A stretch of 56,740 nt of DNA from an uncultured Alphaproteobacteria bacterium (GCA_944390905.1 CALXRR010000003.1:1-56740), one strand, 5' to 3'. Shown: positions 1-9,069, counted from the first letter of the stretch. The notes: a model not told the origin generated them from the letters alone. Translations and numbers: made by a program.

Positions 1-137
1 TAATTTATTAACTAAGGAGATTATACCACGAATAGAGCGCCTTAAAAAGTCGCGCCATTTTTGTCGCATAATATATATTATGTATAAAAGATATAGTTTT
101 TAGGAGGATAAATTCAGTCTCACCATCAAATATACTT
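1..137. other. Left-edge intergenic stretch with palindrome and outward -10 box
   Basis: No gene is visible. A perfect 16-bp AT palindrome lies at 67-82. On the minus strand an extended -10 box (TGGTATAAT, plus positions 20-28) has a poor -35 candidate near 43-48, which could drive a gene to the left of the window. A Shine-Dalgarno-like AGGAGG on the plus strand near 103-108 is not followed by a start codon. There is no convincing terminator for the minus-strand gene ending at 138. All of this is weak inference. Confidence 0.25.
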
Positions 138-1715
138 TTATAAAGCCGCAGCAATCAGTTCCTTGGCATAATCAGTTTGCGGATTAGAAAAAATCTCCCC
201 GGTAAAACCTGCCTCAATAATTTTACCATCTTTCATCACCGCCACTTTATCCGCAACAGATTTAATCACATTCATATCATGAGATATAAATATATAACTC
301 AAATTATATTTAGCCTTCAATCTCAACAACAACTTTATCACTTGAGCCTGAATTGTCACATCAAGTGCCGATGTCGGTTCATCCAAAACTAATATTTTAG
401 GCTCGACCACCAGAGCTCGTGCAATAGCTATTCTTTGCCTTTGCCCGCCAGAAAACTCATGAGGATATTTATACAAATCATTTTTACTCAATCCTACATC
501 CTGCAAAGCAGCAATAATTTTATTGAGCCGTTGCACTTCTGATATTTCAGGAAAATGAACATCAACACCCTCGCCCACAATCTGTTCTATGTTCATTCGA
601 GGGTTTAAGGAATTATACGGATCCTGAAACACAACCTGAATACTTTTTCTGACTTTTGCAGCATTGAGCTGTTTAATGTCTATACCATCAAGGCATACCA
701 TTCCACCATGAGGAACCAAACCACAAGCAGCCATACCGAGAGTAGTTTTTCCCGACCCTGATTCTCCGACAATTCCTAAACACTCACCTTTATATAAATC
801 TAAAGAAACCCCATCAACGGCATGAATATCCTGAATAACTTTTCCCAAAAAATTTTTCTTGAGAGGAAATACAACATTAAGTTTGCTTGCTGACAGTACC
901 ACCTCATTGTATTTGTTATTATTATCGTTTTTCAATCCTATAAACGGACAAATTAAAGTTTTAGTGTAACTATGCTTAGGATGCAAGAAAACATCTTTTG
1001 TACTTCCCTGCTCTACAATCTTACCGTTTTTCATTACACAAACATAATCAGCAATCTTACGAACCAAATTCAAATCATGACTGATAAACAAAATAGCCAT
1101 ACCGGTCTTATTGCGTAAATCAAGCAATAAATCAATTATTTGCGCTTGAATAGTAACATCTAAAGCTGTTGTTGGCTCATCAGCAATCAATAATTTTGGA
1201 TTATTGGCAATAGCCATTGCAATCATCACACGTTGCCTTTGCCCTCCTGATAGTTCAAAAGGGAAAGCCTTAGCTCGCTGTTTAGGGTTTCTAATTCCGG
1301 TTAATTTCAATAAGTTAGTTGCCTCTTTTAAAGCTTTTTTATACGTCCATCCTTGATGGACAACCAAAGTTTCGGCAATCTGATGCCCTATTCTGTGCAA
1401 CGGATTAAGAGAAGACATCGGCTCCTGAAATATAAAACCTATTTCACCGCCACGAAGCTTCATCATTTCTTTTTCTGACGCATTAACAATCTGTTGATCA
1501 TTAAACTTAATGGAAGACTTAGCTCCAAATGTAACTTTTTTTCTATCTAGCAGCCCCAAAATTGATAAAGCCGTAACAGATTTTCCGGAGCCGGACTCTC
1601 CAACTAACCCAACAATTTTACCTTCAGGTATATTAAATGACACATTGCTAACGGCATCAAATTTATTTTCGTTAAAACAAATTGTTAAATCTTTAACTTC
1701 AAGTAAGTTAGTCAT
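138..1715 (-). CDS. yejF: Oligopeptide/microcin-type ABC importer, fused dual ATPase subunit (YejF-like)
   Basis: This 525-residue protein carries two complete ABC ATPase domains in tandem, which is the YejF/GsiA-type arrangement for peptide uptake. Walker A motifs (GESGSGKS/T) lie at about 39-46 and 317-324. LSGGQRQR and FSGGQRQR signatures are near 155-162 and 421-428, each followed by a Walker B of the LxxDEPT type, and ISHD switch histidines follow both. The C-terminal oligopeptide-type extension after the first domain (HPxHxYTK) is typical of Opp/Dpp/Yej ATPases. The ATG overlaps the yejE stop by four bases, so translation is probably coupled. It would energise an inner-membrane importer with YejE. 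The family call is firm; the substrate is inferred from homology only. Confidence 0.93.
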   Translation of the reverse strand: MTNLLEVKDLTICFNENKFDAVSNVSFNIPEGKIVGLVGESGSGKSVTALSILGLLDRKKVTFGAKSSIKFNDQQIVNASEKEMMKLRGGEIGFIFQEPMSSLNPLHRIGHQIAETLVVHQGWTYKKALKEATNLLKLTGIRNPKQRAKAFPFELSGGQRQRVMIAMAIANNPKLLIADEPTTALDVTIQAQIIDLLLDLRNKTGMAILFISHDLNLVRKIADYVCVMKNGKIVEQGSTKDVFLHPKHSYTKTLICPFIGLKNDNNNKYNEVVLSASKLNVVFPLKKNFLGKVIQDIHAVDGVSLDLYKGECLGIVGESGSGKTTLGMAACGLVPHGGMVCLDGIDIKQLNAAKVRKSIQVVFQDPYNSLNPRMNIEQIVGEGVDVHFPEISEVQRLNKIIAALQDVGLSKNDLYKYPHEFSGGQRQRIAIARALVVEPKILVLDEPTSALDVTIQAQVIKLLLRLKAKYNLSYIFISHDMNVIKSVADKVAVMKDGKIIEAGFTGEIFSNPQTDYAKELIAAAL

Positions 1716-2731
1716 TGGCTTTTCCTCGAATCAAAAGCATCTCTAACCCCTTCTCCAATAAAAATCAGCAACGTCAATAATGTCGATAACACAATAAAGA
1801 TTGTTATTCCGATCCAAGGCGCCTGCAAATTATCTTTCCCTTGACGCACTAAATCTCCCAAAGAAGGATAATCTTGAGACAATCCCAGCCCCAAAAAATC
1901 TAAAGCCGTCAAAGCCACAATTGCCTCTGCCAGCAAAAAAGGCACAAAAGTAATCGTTGCAATCACCGCATTAGGCAAAATATGCCTCCAAATAATTCTC
2001 GCATCACTAACACCTAGCGCCTTAGCCGCTTTAACAAATTCAAAATTACGTGTCCGTAAGAATTCCGCTCTTACAACCGAAGTCAAACTACTCCATGAGA
2101 AAAAGAGCAATATCACCAACAACGTCCAGAATGTCGGCTGAAATACACTAGCTACAATAATCAGAATAAACAACTGCGGCAAAGCCTCCCAAATTTCTTG
2201 GAAACGCTGCATTAAAATATCTGTTTTTCCACCAAAATAACCTTGCACAGCGCCGGCAAAAATTCCGATTATCGAAGATAGTGCAGTTAAAATAAACGCA
2301 AAAATAACCGATAGCCTAATGCCATATAGAATGCGCGCCAAAATATCACGTCCTTCATCATCTGTTCCGAGCCAATGCTCCAACGATGGAGGAGTTGGAG
2401 TTGGTAGATTAAGAGAATAGTCTACTGTATTGAAAGAAAAAGGAATAATTGGCATAAGCATCCAACCATCAGTCTCAATCTGCTCTATAATAAACGGATC
2501 TTTATAATCTGCCTCGGTCGGAAAATCTCCACCAAAAAAAGCGTCACTATAAACCGTAGCCATTGGGAACAAGTAGTTGTCTTTATACTTGACAATCAAA
2601 GGCTTATCATTAGCAATTAATTCCGCAAAGCAGCTTATAACTAAGATTATAACCAAGACAATTAGTGCCCAATAAGCACGACGATTACGCCTAAAAGCCT
2701 TTATTCTGCGTGAAGTTAAAGCCGAAACCAT
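1712..2731 (-). CDS. yejE: ABC importer permease, YejE-like
   Basis: This 339-residue inner-membrane permease is of the OppC/DppC/YejE class. It has an N-terminal membrane segment at about 18-37, a periplasmic stretch containing the family motif LGTDDEGRDILARILYG (about 120-137), then five further hydrophobic segments. The cytoplasmic EAA loop is recognisable (AAKALGVSDARIIWRHILPN), the contact site for the ATPase. An AAGG ribosome site sits five bases before the ATG. The gene lies six bases after a membrane-protein gene and overlaps yejF. The partner permease yejB and binding protein yejA, normally upstream in this operon, are not in the window. Confidence 0.92.
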   Translation of the reverse strand: MVSALTSRRIKAFRRNRRAYWALIVLVIILVISCFAELIANDKPLIVKYKDNYLFPMATVYSDAFFGGDFPTEADYKDPFIIEQIETDGWMLMPIIPFSFNTVDYSLNLPTPTPPSLEHWLGTDDEGRDILARILYGIRLSVIFAFILTALSSIIGIFAGAVQGYFGGKTDILMQRFQEIWEALPQLFILIIVASVFQPTFWTLLVILLFFSWSSLTSVVRAEFLRTRNFEFVKAAKALGVSDARIIWRHILPNAVIATITFVPFLLAEAIVALTALDFLGLGLSQDYPSLGDLVRQGKDNLQAPWIGITIFIVLSTLLTLLIFIGEGVRDAFDSRKSQ

Positions 2732-2737
2732 AAAACC

Positions 2738-4888
2738 TTACTCACCTTCTTTAGGTTCCGCAGAAGCATCTACTTCAGCTTCAGGCACATTCTTAGCTTC
2801 CGATTCTTCAGACACCTCAGCATCACTAGCTTTTTGCGCCATCATTTCTGCTTTCAAACTCTTTACTTTTACTTCATCTTCAAGCTTAACTTCGCCTGGT
2901 ATATCTATGTTTTTATTCACAATTATATTATCAGAGATTGGTTCAGGCTGCGCCGTCACCTCTCCTTGTGAAGCAGTATTTTCGACCTCTTGTTCCGTTG
3001 CCGGCATTACCTCTTTACCATTAGCTTTGTTCCAATATTTAATCCACAATTCAAAAAACTTCTTTGCTTCTAATTGTGTTTTTTCATCAATATTAATAGC
3101 TTCAACTGATTTTTTCAGCTCTTCCATATCTGAACCTGTATCAACCGAACACTTAGAAGTCTTGAACAAATATGAATTGATTATATCTGTAGCATAGCAC
3201 ATTTGCGGTTTTACTTCAAAGCCATCAAATTTCGGATCTTTTATTGCAATATTAGTAAGCTTTTCATTACCAATAACCATCGCAAACGGCGTAGCTTCAT
3301 TGGTTAATTTAGTCTGAGGAGCACTAATTCCTTGTATCAACATGACAGTATTAGCCAAATCAAGCTTGCTGACAAAGTCTTCCAACTTTCCAAACAAACA
3401 AGTATATTGCTCAGCATAAGCCACCTGTCGTTTTTGCAATGTTTCATCATCATCACCGGTCGTTGAATAAGGAGACTTCAATGCAATCCAGTCTTTTTGA
3501 TTTTTCAGCATACAGAATTCATTATAAACAAACATATCTGCCGGCATATCTACATAGATATAATACGCCCCTTTTCCGGGATTATTGGCAATATCTTGCA
3601 ACACCTTATCAAAAACTTTAATTGAATCAACAACATAAAGCTTAGCATAAGATTTTCCAACAACCGGTATTTTTTCAGCATCTGTAACTTTATCGACTAC
3701 TCTAAATATCAGAGACGGAGCAACCTCATTACCAAATAAGCCGCTGCTTTCTAACCATTGCGCCACTAACAATAAAGAACGTTGCCCTACCGTAGTTGCC
3801 AGCTCATCAACATTAGCCGGAGTATTAAGCTTATTTACGCATCTATCGACTTGATAAGCCAATCTTGAGCGACACATATCCAAGCCTCTTGATTGATATG
3901 CATTAATCTGATAACCAGCTTTACGAAACGCATCAGAAACCTGATTTGATTGTAGCTCAATAGTTTTATCGTTTATCCTGTCAAATTGCCAATCTCTATC
4001 ATAAATTACCGGAGCAACGATTTGCTCTATTCCACCCCTAGCCAAAGGATTAAAAGCTAAGGCCTGATTTTGCTGTCCATTTTGATATTTAAGCAACGCA
4101 TTAGGATAAAGATTAAAACCATTTTTCACAAAAAATCCGAGCATAATTTTTTTCAGATTCTCCACTTTAGAATTGTCTTTTACATTCTGATTAAGCATTG
4201 AATCCAAATAATTATAAGATGCCGCATTAGACAATATAATATTAACAAATTTTTTGCCTGTTTCAGTAGAAATTTCACGAGGAGAAACATCTTCAACAAA
4301 ATCATGAGGAGCATATCGGTTAATATAAGCCGTAAACAACACATAGGCATTAATCAATAATAAGCTTCCAAGCAAATATCCCAAACTACTACGGTCAGCA
4401 AAAACCAAATACAGCAACACCAAGACAAATACTACGAGTGCCACCACCACATCAGAATATCCATATACAAAATCAGCCACACCGTCATTCACATAGATAC
4501 GCAACATATCGGTTAAAAATGCATATTTATCAAACAGTGCAAATTGTCCCAACATCATCAGCACAAACAACCCGGCTGTTATTGCAAGTAATATATTTTG
4601 CGCCCATGTTGAAAAGGATAACAACACCATCAGCACCAACGATGATATAAACACCCAACTGACGATGCGAATAACTTCCGGCGCCAAACTTCCATCTGAA
4701 AGGAAGACAGCATAATTTCCGGCTTTAGCAAACAAGCAAAAGTTAATAGATATAAGCACAGTCATCAACAAAGCCCTAATAAACAAATCAAGGCAATAAG
4801 CCCCAAAGCTTTTTGCTCTCAGGCTGATTGTTTTACCATCAACCACTACTTCAACCGGTTTACTATTATCAATAATAACATCATCCAT
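2738..4888 (-). CDS. Polytopic membrane protein with degenerate alkaline-phosphatase/sulfatase-like domain
   Basis: No named family is certain. About 716 residues: five hydrophobic segments near 36-55, 75-92, 98-119, 146-163 and 169-188, then a large probably periplasmic domain and a Glu/Ala-rich disordered tail of about 120 residues. This matches the plan of LTA-synthase/YejM/EptA proteins. Landmarks echo the fold: a GYQINAYQS segment near 325, a YYIYVDM strand near 443, and NTVMLIQGIS near 513 where active enzymes have DT(V/I)xxxxDHGE. The metal ligands and nucleophile are missing, so a catalytically dead, binding or regulatory role is plausible (inference). The ATG at 4888 is preferred over an upstream TTG because an AAAAGGA ribosome site precedes it. 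It is probably co-transcribed with yejE-yejF and occupies the place where yejB would be expected. Confidence 0.6.
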   Translation of the reverse strand: MDDVIIDNSKPVEVVVDGKTISLRAKSFGAYCLDLFIRALLMTVLISINFCLFAKAGNYAVFLSDGSLAPEVIRIVSWVFISSLVLMVLLSFSTWAQNILLAITAGLFVLMMLGQFALFDKYAFLTDMLRIYVNDGVADFVYGYSDVVVALVVFVLVLLYLVFADRSSLGYLLGSLLLINAYVLFTAYINRYAPHDFVEDVSPREISTETGKKFVNIILSNAASYNYLDSMLNQNVKDNSKVENLKKIMLGFFVKNGFNLYPNALLKYQNGQQNQALAFNPLARGGIEQIVAPVIYDRDWQFDRINDKTIELQSNQVSDAFRKAGYQINAYQSRGLDMCRSRLAYQVDRCVNKLNTPANVDELATTVGQRSLLLVAQWLESSGLFGNEVAPSLIFRVVDKVTDAEKIPVVGKSYAKLYVVDSIKVFDKVLQDIANNPGKGAYYIYVDMPADMFVYNEFCMLKNQKDWIALKSPYSTTGDDDETLQKRQVAYAEQYTCLFGKLEDFVSKLDLANTVMLIQGISAPQTKLTNEATPFAMVIGNEKLTNIAIKDPKFDGFEVKPQMCYATDIINSYLFKTSKCSVDTGSDMEELKKSVEAINIDEKTQLEAKKFFELWIKYWNKANGKEVMPATEQEVENTASQGEVTAQPEPISDNIIVNKNIDIPGEVKLEDEVKVKSLKAEMMAQKASDAEVSEESEAKNVPEAEVDASAEPKEGE

Positions 4889-4960
4889 AGGATTATTCCT
4901 TTTCAACAAACAGAGTTAACCTCAGCTAGACTATCTAAGCATATTGCGTGCAATATTTAA

Positions 4961-4997
4961 AGCAAAAAACCTCGAGATTGCACAACAACCTCGAGGT
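4961..4997 (-). terminator. Rho-independent terminator of rpsD
   Basis: A perfect 8-bp stem (ACCTCGAG / CTCGAGGT, plus positions 4969-4976 and 4990-4997) with a 13-nt loop is followed on the minus strand by a T-rich run. It lies about 25 bases after the rpsD stop. Confidence 0.85.
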
Positions 4998-5021
4998 CTA
5001 TAATTTTGCTTTTGCTGATTA

Positions 5022-5636
5022 TTATCTTGAGTAGTACTCGATAACCAGATTCGGTTCCATAGTGCAAGCATAAGGCACATCTTCAAACTTCGGAACAAAA
5101 GTATATTTAGCAGTCAATTTCTTAGTATCAACTTCCAAATATCCCGGAATATCACGAGTAGCAGATTCCAAAGAAGCAGCAATCAACGGATTCTGTTTAG
5201 ATTTTTCTTTAACTTCAATAACATCGCCGACTTTAACCATATAAGAAGGAATGTTTACCTTTTTGCCATTAACCAAGATATGATTATGGCTTACCATTTG
5301 ACGAGCTGCAAATACGGTAGAAGCCAGTTTAGATCTATAAACCAAGTTATCCAAACGAGATTCCAAGATACCGATAAGGTTTTCAGCCGCATCGCCTCTT
5401 CTTCTGATGGCTTCGGCATAATATTTAGCAAACTGTTTTTCAGAAATATTACCATAAGAGCTTTTGAGCTTTTGCTTAGCATACAATTGCTCACCATAGT
5501 CGGTCATTTTCTTTTTTCTGGCACCATGCTGACCAGGAGCAGTTTCTCTTCTTGCAAAAGAAGAATGATTTTCGCCCCAAATGGAGGCACCATAACGGCG
5601 AGTAGCCTTTTTCTTAGCTTTAACAATACTTTTCAT
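5022..5636 (-). CDS. rpsD: 30S ribosomal protein S4
   Basis: This 204-residue S4 is the usual length. It has the N-terminal S4 domain ([17 protein letters not shown], KQKLKxxYGxISEKQF) and the central S4 RNA-binding domain ([33 protein letters not shown] at about 91-150). S4 binds 16S rRNA early in 30S assembly and in many bacteria represses its own mRNA. Here the gene stands alone, away from the alpha operon, which is common in alphaproteobacteria, with a clear terminator downstream. The conserved C-terminal VIEYYSR ends the protein. Confidence 0.98.
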   Translation of the reverse strand: MKSIVKAKKKATRRYGASIWGENHSSFARRETAPGQHGARKKKMTDYGEQLYAKQKLKSSYGNISEKQFAKYYAEAIRRRGDAAENLIGILESRLDNLVYRSKLASTVFAARQMVSHNHILVNGKKVNIPSYMVKVGDVIEVKEKSKQNPLIAASLESATRDIPGYLEVDTKKLTAKYTFVPKFEDVPYACTMEPNLVIEYYSR

Positions 5637-5945
5637 TAGGTTCTATCCTTAATTATTTTAACTAACACATTATTGTTCCGGTAGTTTCGGACGACTTTCT
5701 TTTGAGCAACACACTTATCACCATATATAAGCGCCCTTATCAACCCTAAGCCTCATATATAAGCGCCATGTTGCCCCTAATCTCCCGAACGGGAAACATA
5801 ACAGCTATTTTTTATGCATCCACATTCCCGAAAGTGATGTGAATGTAACATATTTTTTTATAATTTCAAGTAAAATCTGCAAATACCGCTGGATTTTTTT
5901 TTCACTTCCGGCTACAATAACCGGCAGAAAGGATAAAATTGCCCA
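5637..5945. other. Divergent intergenic region between rpsD and the TPR-methyltransferase gene
   Basis: About 309 bp without a gene. A 14-bp direct repeat (catatataagcgcc) occurs at 5722-5735 and 5754-5767, 32 bp apart; on the minus strand each copy supplies a TATATATG that could act as a -10 element for rpsD, so tandem promoters or operator sites are possible. A small hairpin (TCCCG/CGGGA) lies near 5782-5793. A TACAAT box at 5913-5918 could be the -10 for the plus-strand gene, with a weak -35. Confidence 0.3.
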
Positions 5946-7697
5946 ATGTCATATGATTTGTTATTTTCGCAAGCACTTAAATTGCATGAGGCCGGTCGCC
6001 TTGACGAAGCCGAGCAAGTCTATCGTCAAATTCTTGAAACGGCACCACAAAACCCTGATGTAATCAACCTTCTGGGGCTCATTGCCCAAAGCAAGGGACT
6101 ACATGAGGAAGCCGCAGCCTTGTTTACTCAAGCGCTTAAAATCTCACCTGATTTCGCACCTTATTACTTTAACTTAGGCTTATCCTTTCTGAATCTTAAA
6201 CAATTACACCAAGCTGAAGATATGTTTTTGCAAGCTCTGCAACGCAAGCCTGATTTCAAGGAGGCTTTGCTTGAACTAGGTCACTTAGCTCAACTCCGTA
6301 ATGATTTTTCTCTTGCCCGCCAATATTTTACCCAAGCAGTTGCTATCGACACTGATTATGTTGAGGCTAAAGTTGAATTAGCACAATTATCATCTGACGC
6401 CCTAGCCGAGCTTGCCCAACTTTGCACTACTTACCCATCATTTCCGCAACCGTTTTTTGCTCTTAGCCAACTTTACCAACAGCAAGGCGAATATAAACCG
6501 GCAGTTGATTACGCCACCCAAGCCTTAACACTATCTCCGGATAATCCTGAAATTATGTTATTATTGGGCGATTTACACCATAGCCAAGGGCAAAATGACA
6601 CGGCTCAAAGGTATTACACCCAAGTTATGCAATTACAACCGTCTAATGTCGATGCCATAAAAAATATGGCTGACATTCTAACCCTAAATAAACAATTTTC
6701 TGCGGCTGAAACTCTGTATAAGCAAGCTCTGAACTATGCTCCCGAGCGTGCCGATATCCTGATAAATTATGCCGACATGCTCTACCGCGACCATCGCACT
6801 CAAGAAGCAGTTGAAATCTACCATAAAGCGGTAATTTTATCCCCCTCATCGCCTGAAATCAGCAATAATCTGGGCATCATCACCCGTGACCTTGGGGATT
6901 ATGAGGAAGCACTCGGCCTGTTTTTCAATGCATTGAACCTAGCCCCGCAACAAACCGCCATTTCTGCCAATATTGCCGAAACTTTAAGCTTATTCTCCAC
7001 CTCTGCGCCTGATAAAGCCGCACAAATTGCCGCCAACTGGCTTAAATCTTATCCTAATAATAGCTTTGCCCAGCACCTATCATCGGCTCTTGACCACAAG
7101 ACAGACACTCAAACACAATCCTCCGCCTACAGCCGCGACTTATTCAACCTCTTTGCCCCTGAATATGAGGCTAAGTTGCAAAAAATTGCTTATAACCTGC
7201 CGCAACAGCTCAAAACCATTTTGGGTGAATTATCCGGCAGTGTTATTGACTTAGGCTGCGGCACCGGCTTGGTTGCCGAGCAGTTCAAATCACCTCATAA
7301 CGATTTTATCGGGGTTGATATCTCAGCCGAAATGCTCAAACTCGCCGCTGCCAAAAATTTATATTCTCAGCTTTTTGAGCAAGATATCCTACATTTTTTA
7401 AGCACTTACCCCCTGCCCTCAGGCACTCAATTTATCGCCGCCGATGTTTTTTGCTACTTTGGTGACTTATCTCCGATACTGGAGCTTACTTTTCCGCACC
7501 CGATTTGCTTTTCAGTTGAAAAAAGCCAATCAAATACGCCTTTTGAGCTGACTACAACCGGACGTTTCAAACACTCCCCTGTCTCGATTAACACTTTGTT
7601 AAGAAAAATCGGCTATTCTACCATAAATCAATATTTTGTAACCTTACGGCAAGAAGCCGGACAAAATGTCGAAGGAGTAATCTTCACCGCCACATAA
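5946..7697 (+). CDS. TPR-repeat protein fused to a SAM-dependent methyltransferase
   Basis: 583 residues. Residues 1 to about 390 form roughly ten tandem tetratricopeptide repeats with the usual A/G/Y/P spacing (for example EAEQVYRQILETAPQNPDV). A class I methyltransferase domain follows at about 405-583, with motif I VIDLGCGTG near 436-444, an acidic GVDIS at the end of strand 2 and a FEQDI motif. Such fusions are common in alphaproteobacteria and are often annotated as TPR methyltransferases; the methyl acceptor is unknown. The TPR part probably presents a protein partner (inference). An AAAGGA site precedes the start at slightly long spacing. A Nudix gene follows after 20 bp, likely in the same transcript. 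Confidence 0.85.
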   Translation: MSYDLLFSQALKLHEAGRLDEAEQVYRQILETAPQNPDVINLLGLIAQSKGLHEEAAALFTQALKISPDFAPYYFNLGLSFLNLKQLHQAEDMFLQALQRKPDFKEALLELGHLAQLRNDFSLARQYFTQAVAIDTDYVEAKVELAQLSSDALAELAQLCTTYPSFPQPFFALSQLYQQQGEYKPAVDYATQALTLSPDNPEIMLLLGDLHHSQGQNDTAQRYYTQVMQLQPSNVDAIKNMADILTLNKQFSAAETLYKQALNYAPERADILINYADMLYRDHRTQEAVEIYHKAVILSPSSPEISNNLGIITRDLGDYEEALGLFFNALNLAPQQTAISANIAETLSLFSTSAPDKAAQIAANWLKSYPNNSFAQHLSSALDHKTDTQTQSSAYSRDLFNLFAPEYEAKLQKIAYNLPQQLKTILGELSGSVIDLGCGTGLVAEQFKSPHNDFIGVDISAEMLKLAAAKNLYSQLFEQDILHFLSTYPLPSGTQFIAADVFCYFGDLSPILELTFPHPICFSVEKSQSNTPFELTTTGRFKHSPVSINTLLRKIGYSTINQYFVTLRQEAGQNVEGVIFTAT

Positions 7698-7717
7698 ACC
7701 ACTTGAAGGAGGCCCTT

Positions 7718-8362
7718 ATGACTGATGAATTAATCGACATCTATGATGAAAATATGAACCCGCTCGGTACTGCCACCAAGCAACAAGTTCATCAGGAAGG
7801 CCTGTGGCATACGGCATTTCGCTGTTGGATAATCAAACGTACCCCTGACAACAAATGCCACATATGGCTTCAGCTCCGAGGTAAAAATAAACGCTTATAT
7901 CCCAACCTTTTAGCTTCATCAGCGGCTGGACACCTCCGCCACGGGGAACAGAACCGTGACGGCATCCGTGAGATTGAGGAAGAATTAGGCCTCAAAGTCG
8001 CGCCTGAAAAATTGGTCAAACTCTTCACCACCAAAAAATCCGTGCGTGAAGATGATTATATTGATAACGAATTTAACCCTACTTACTTATGTGAAGTAAA
8101 TAAAGATTTCAAAGACTTGCACTTATCCGAAGATGAGGTTGACGGCATTTTTGACTTCGACCTTGAAGACCTGCAAAACTTGTTTAACCATAAGGTGGAT
8201 AAAATCTACTCTTCTGGCTTGGTACGCAATGCCGATACCAATACCCCCGAATACAAAACCGGCTATTTCTGGTTATCAGACTTTGTCCCTCATGACGACA
8301 GCTATTACCAAAAAGTATTTTCCACTATCAAGCGCTATTGCGAAGGACAAAAAGAGTTCTAG
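7718..8362 (+). CDS. Nudix hydrolase, isopentenyl-diphosphate-isomerase/YfcD-like
   Basis: This 214-residue protein opens with DELIDIYDENMNPLGTATK and contains VHQEGLWHTAFRCW, the layout of the IDI/YfcD branch of Nudix enzymes. The Nudix box lies around residues 69-91 (AGHLRHGE...REIEEELGL). The spacing between the first Glu and the REUxEE core is six residues instead of the canonical seven, read directly from the DNA. The substrate is unknown, probably a nucleoside-diphosphate-linked metabolite. I chose the ATG at 7718 because a strong AAGGAGG sits just before it; an upstream in-frame TTG at 7703 would overlap that ribosome site. It ends two bases before the end of a convergent gene. Confidence 0.85.
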   Translation: MTDELIDIYDENMNPLGTATKQQVHQEGLWHTAFRCWIIKRTPDNKCHIWLQLRGKNKRLYPNLLASSAAGHLRHGEQNRDGIREIEEELGLKVAPEKLVKLFTTKKSVREDDYIDNEFNPTYLCEVNKDFKDLHLSEDEVDGIFDFDLEDLQNLFNHKVDKIYSSGLVRNADTNTPEYKTGYFWLSDFVPHDDSYYQKVFSTIKRYCEGQKEF

Positions 8363-8364
8363 GC

Positions 8365-8628
8365 TTATAAATTAACCGTTACAATGCCTGAACTCAGCAA
8401 CCAATAAGCCACTCCGGCCACGATTGCCAAACCAACAATAACTAGCCACCATTTGCCGCCCAAGCTTTTGCGGTAATACAATCCTTGCCTGCCGGCATGC
8501 AAATAGCTCCCTTTTGGGCCCGTACCAAGGCGCAATCCCTTAGCCCCGACAGACACACCAAGTCCTGATTTTGACAGATTAATCCGCACCGGCCCCAAAT
8601 TAAAGCCTTTTTTCAGATAGAACCCCAT
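8365..8628 (-). CDS. DUF4236 domain protein
   Basis: This 87-residue protein matches DUF4236: the N-terminal MGFYLKKGFNLGPVRINLSKSGLG is the family hallmark, followed by a glycine-rich repeat (GAKGLRLGTGPKGSYLHAG) and a C-terminal transmembrane segment. Function is unknown. The ATG at 8628 gives the family-typical start; a GTG at 8643 overlaps the stop of the upstream SHOCT gene, so translation could be coupled. It is paired with that gene in a short minus-strand unit. Confidence 0.8.
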   Translation of the reverse strand: MGFYLKKGFNLGPVRINLSKSGLGVSVGAKGLRLGTGPKGSYLHAGRQGLYYRKSLGGKWWLVIVGLAIVAGVAYWLLSSGIVTVNL

Positions 8629-8639
8629 GTTCTCAATCC

Positions 8640-9002
8640 TCACAAACTTTTCATCAACTTAGCTTTTTCGTTCTGGAATTCCTGCTCCGTAAGCAACCCT
8701 TTATCTCTCAACTCTCCAAGTTTTGCCAAAGCGTCCAAAGCCCCGACATTATTTTGAGCACCACTGGTTTTATCAACCCAGTTAGCCGGTTTCCAAACTA
8801 AAGCAAAAATCAGAGCCAAGAACCAAGTCACCCCGACCACCAGACCACACCAGCTCAATACCACAATCGTAGTCAGCTCTCCGTCTTTAATACCGCGCGT
8901 TTTAGCAATATATATTGGCACCTGTATAACAAAATAAAATATAGCCAACACAAAAATAATCAAAAGCACATATGCCAAAACAATCGCCCCGCCAGCTTCC
9001 AT
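8640..9002 (-). CDS. Small membrane protein with C-terminal SHOCT domain
   Basis: 120 residues: two hydrophobic segments near 8-28 and 45-68, then a linker and a SHOCT helical hairpin (ALAKLGELRDKGLLTEQEFQNEKAKLMKSL) at the end. SHOCT domains are short oligomerisation or membrane-associated modules with no enzymatic role known. The ATG at 9002 has a GGAG site eight bases upstream; a longer reading frame would run into the tRNA-Ser gene and is rejected. It is followed directly by the DUF4236 gene with overlapping stop and start. Partnership of the two is inferred from the overlap. Confidence 0.8.
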   Translation of the reverse strand: MEAGGAIVLAYVLLIIFVLAIFYFVIQVPIYIAKTRGIKDGELTTIVVLSWCGLVVGVTWFLALIFALVWKPANWVDKTSGAQNNVGALDALAKLGELRDKGLLTEQEFQNEKAKLMKSL

Positions 9003-9069
9003 ATCAATTCTCCGATAGCTGTTATAAAAAAAAGATAACCAGCTATATAAAGAGGTTATCTTAACTTGA

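Noticed and set aside
5722..5767. CRISPR-like repeat
   Set aside because: Only two copies of 14 bp with no further units or cas genes.
7703..7717. Upstream TTG start for the Nudix gene
   Set aside because: The AAGGAGG ribosome site lies inside this extension and serves the ATG at 7718.
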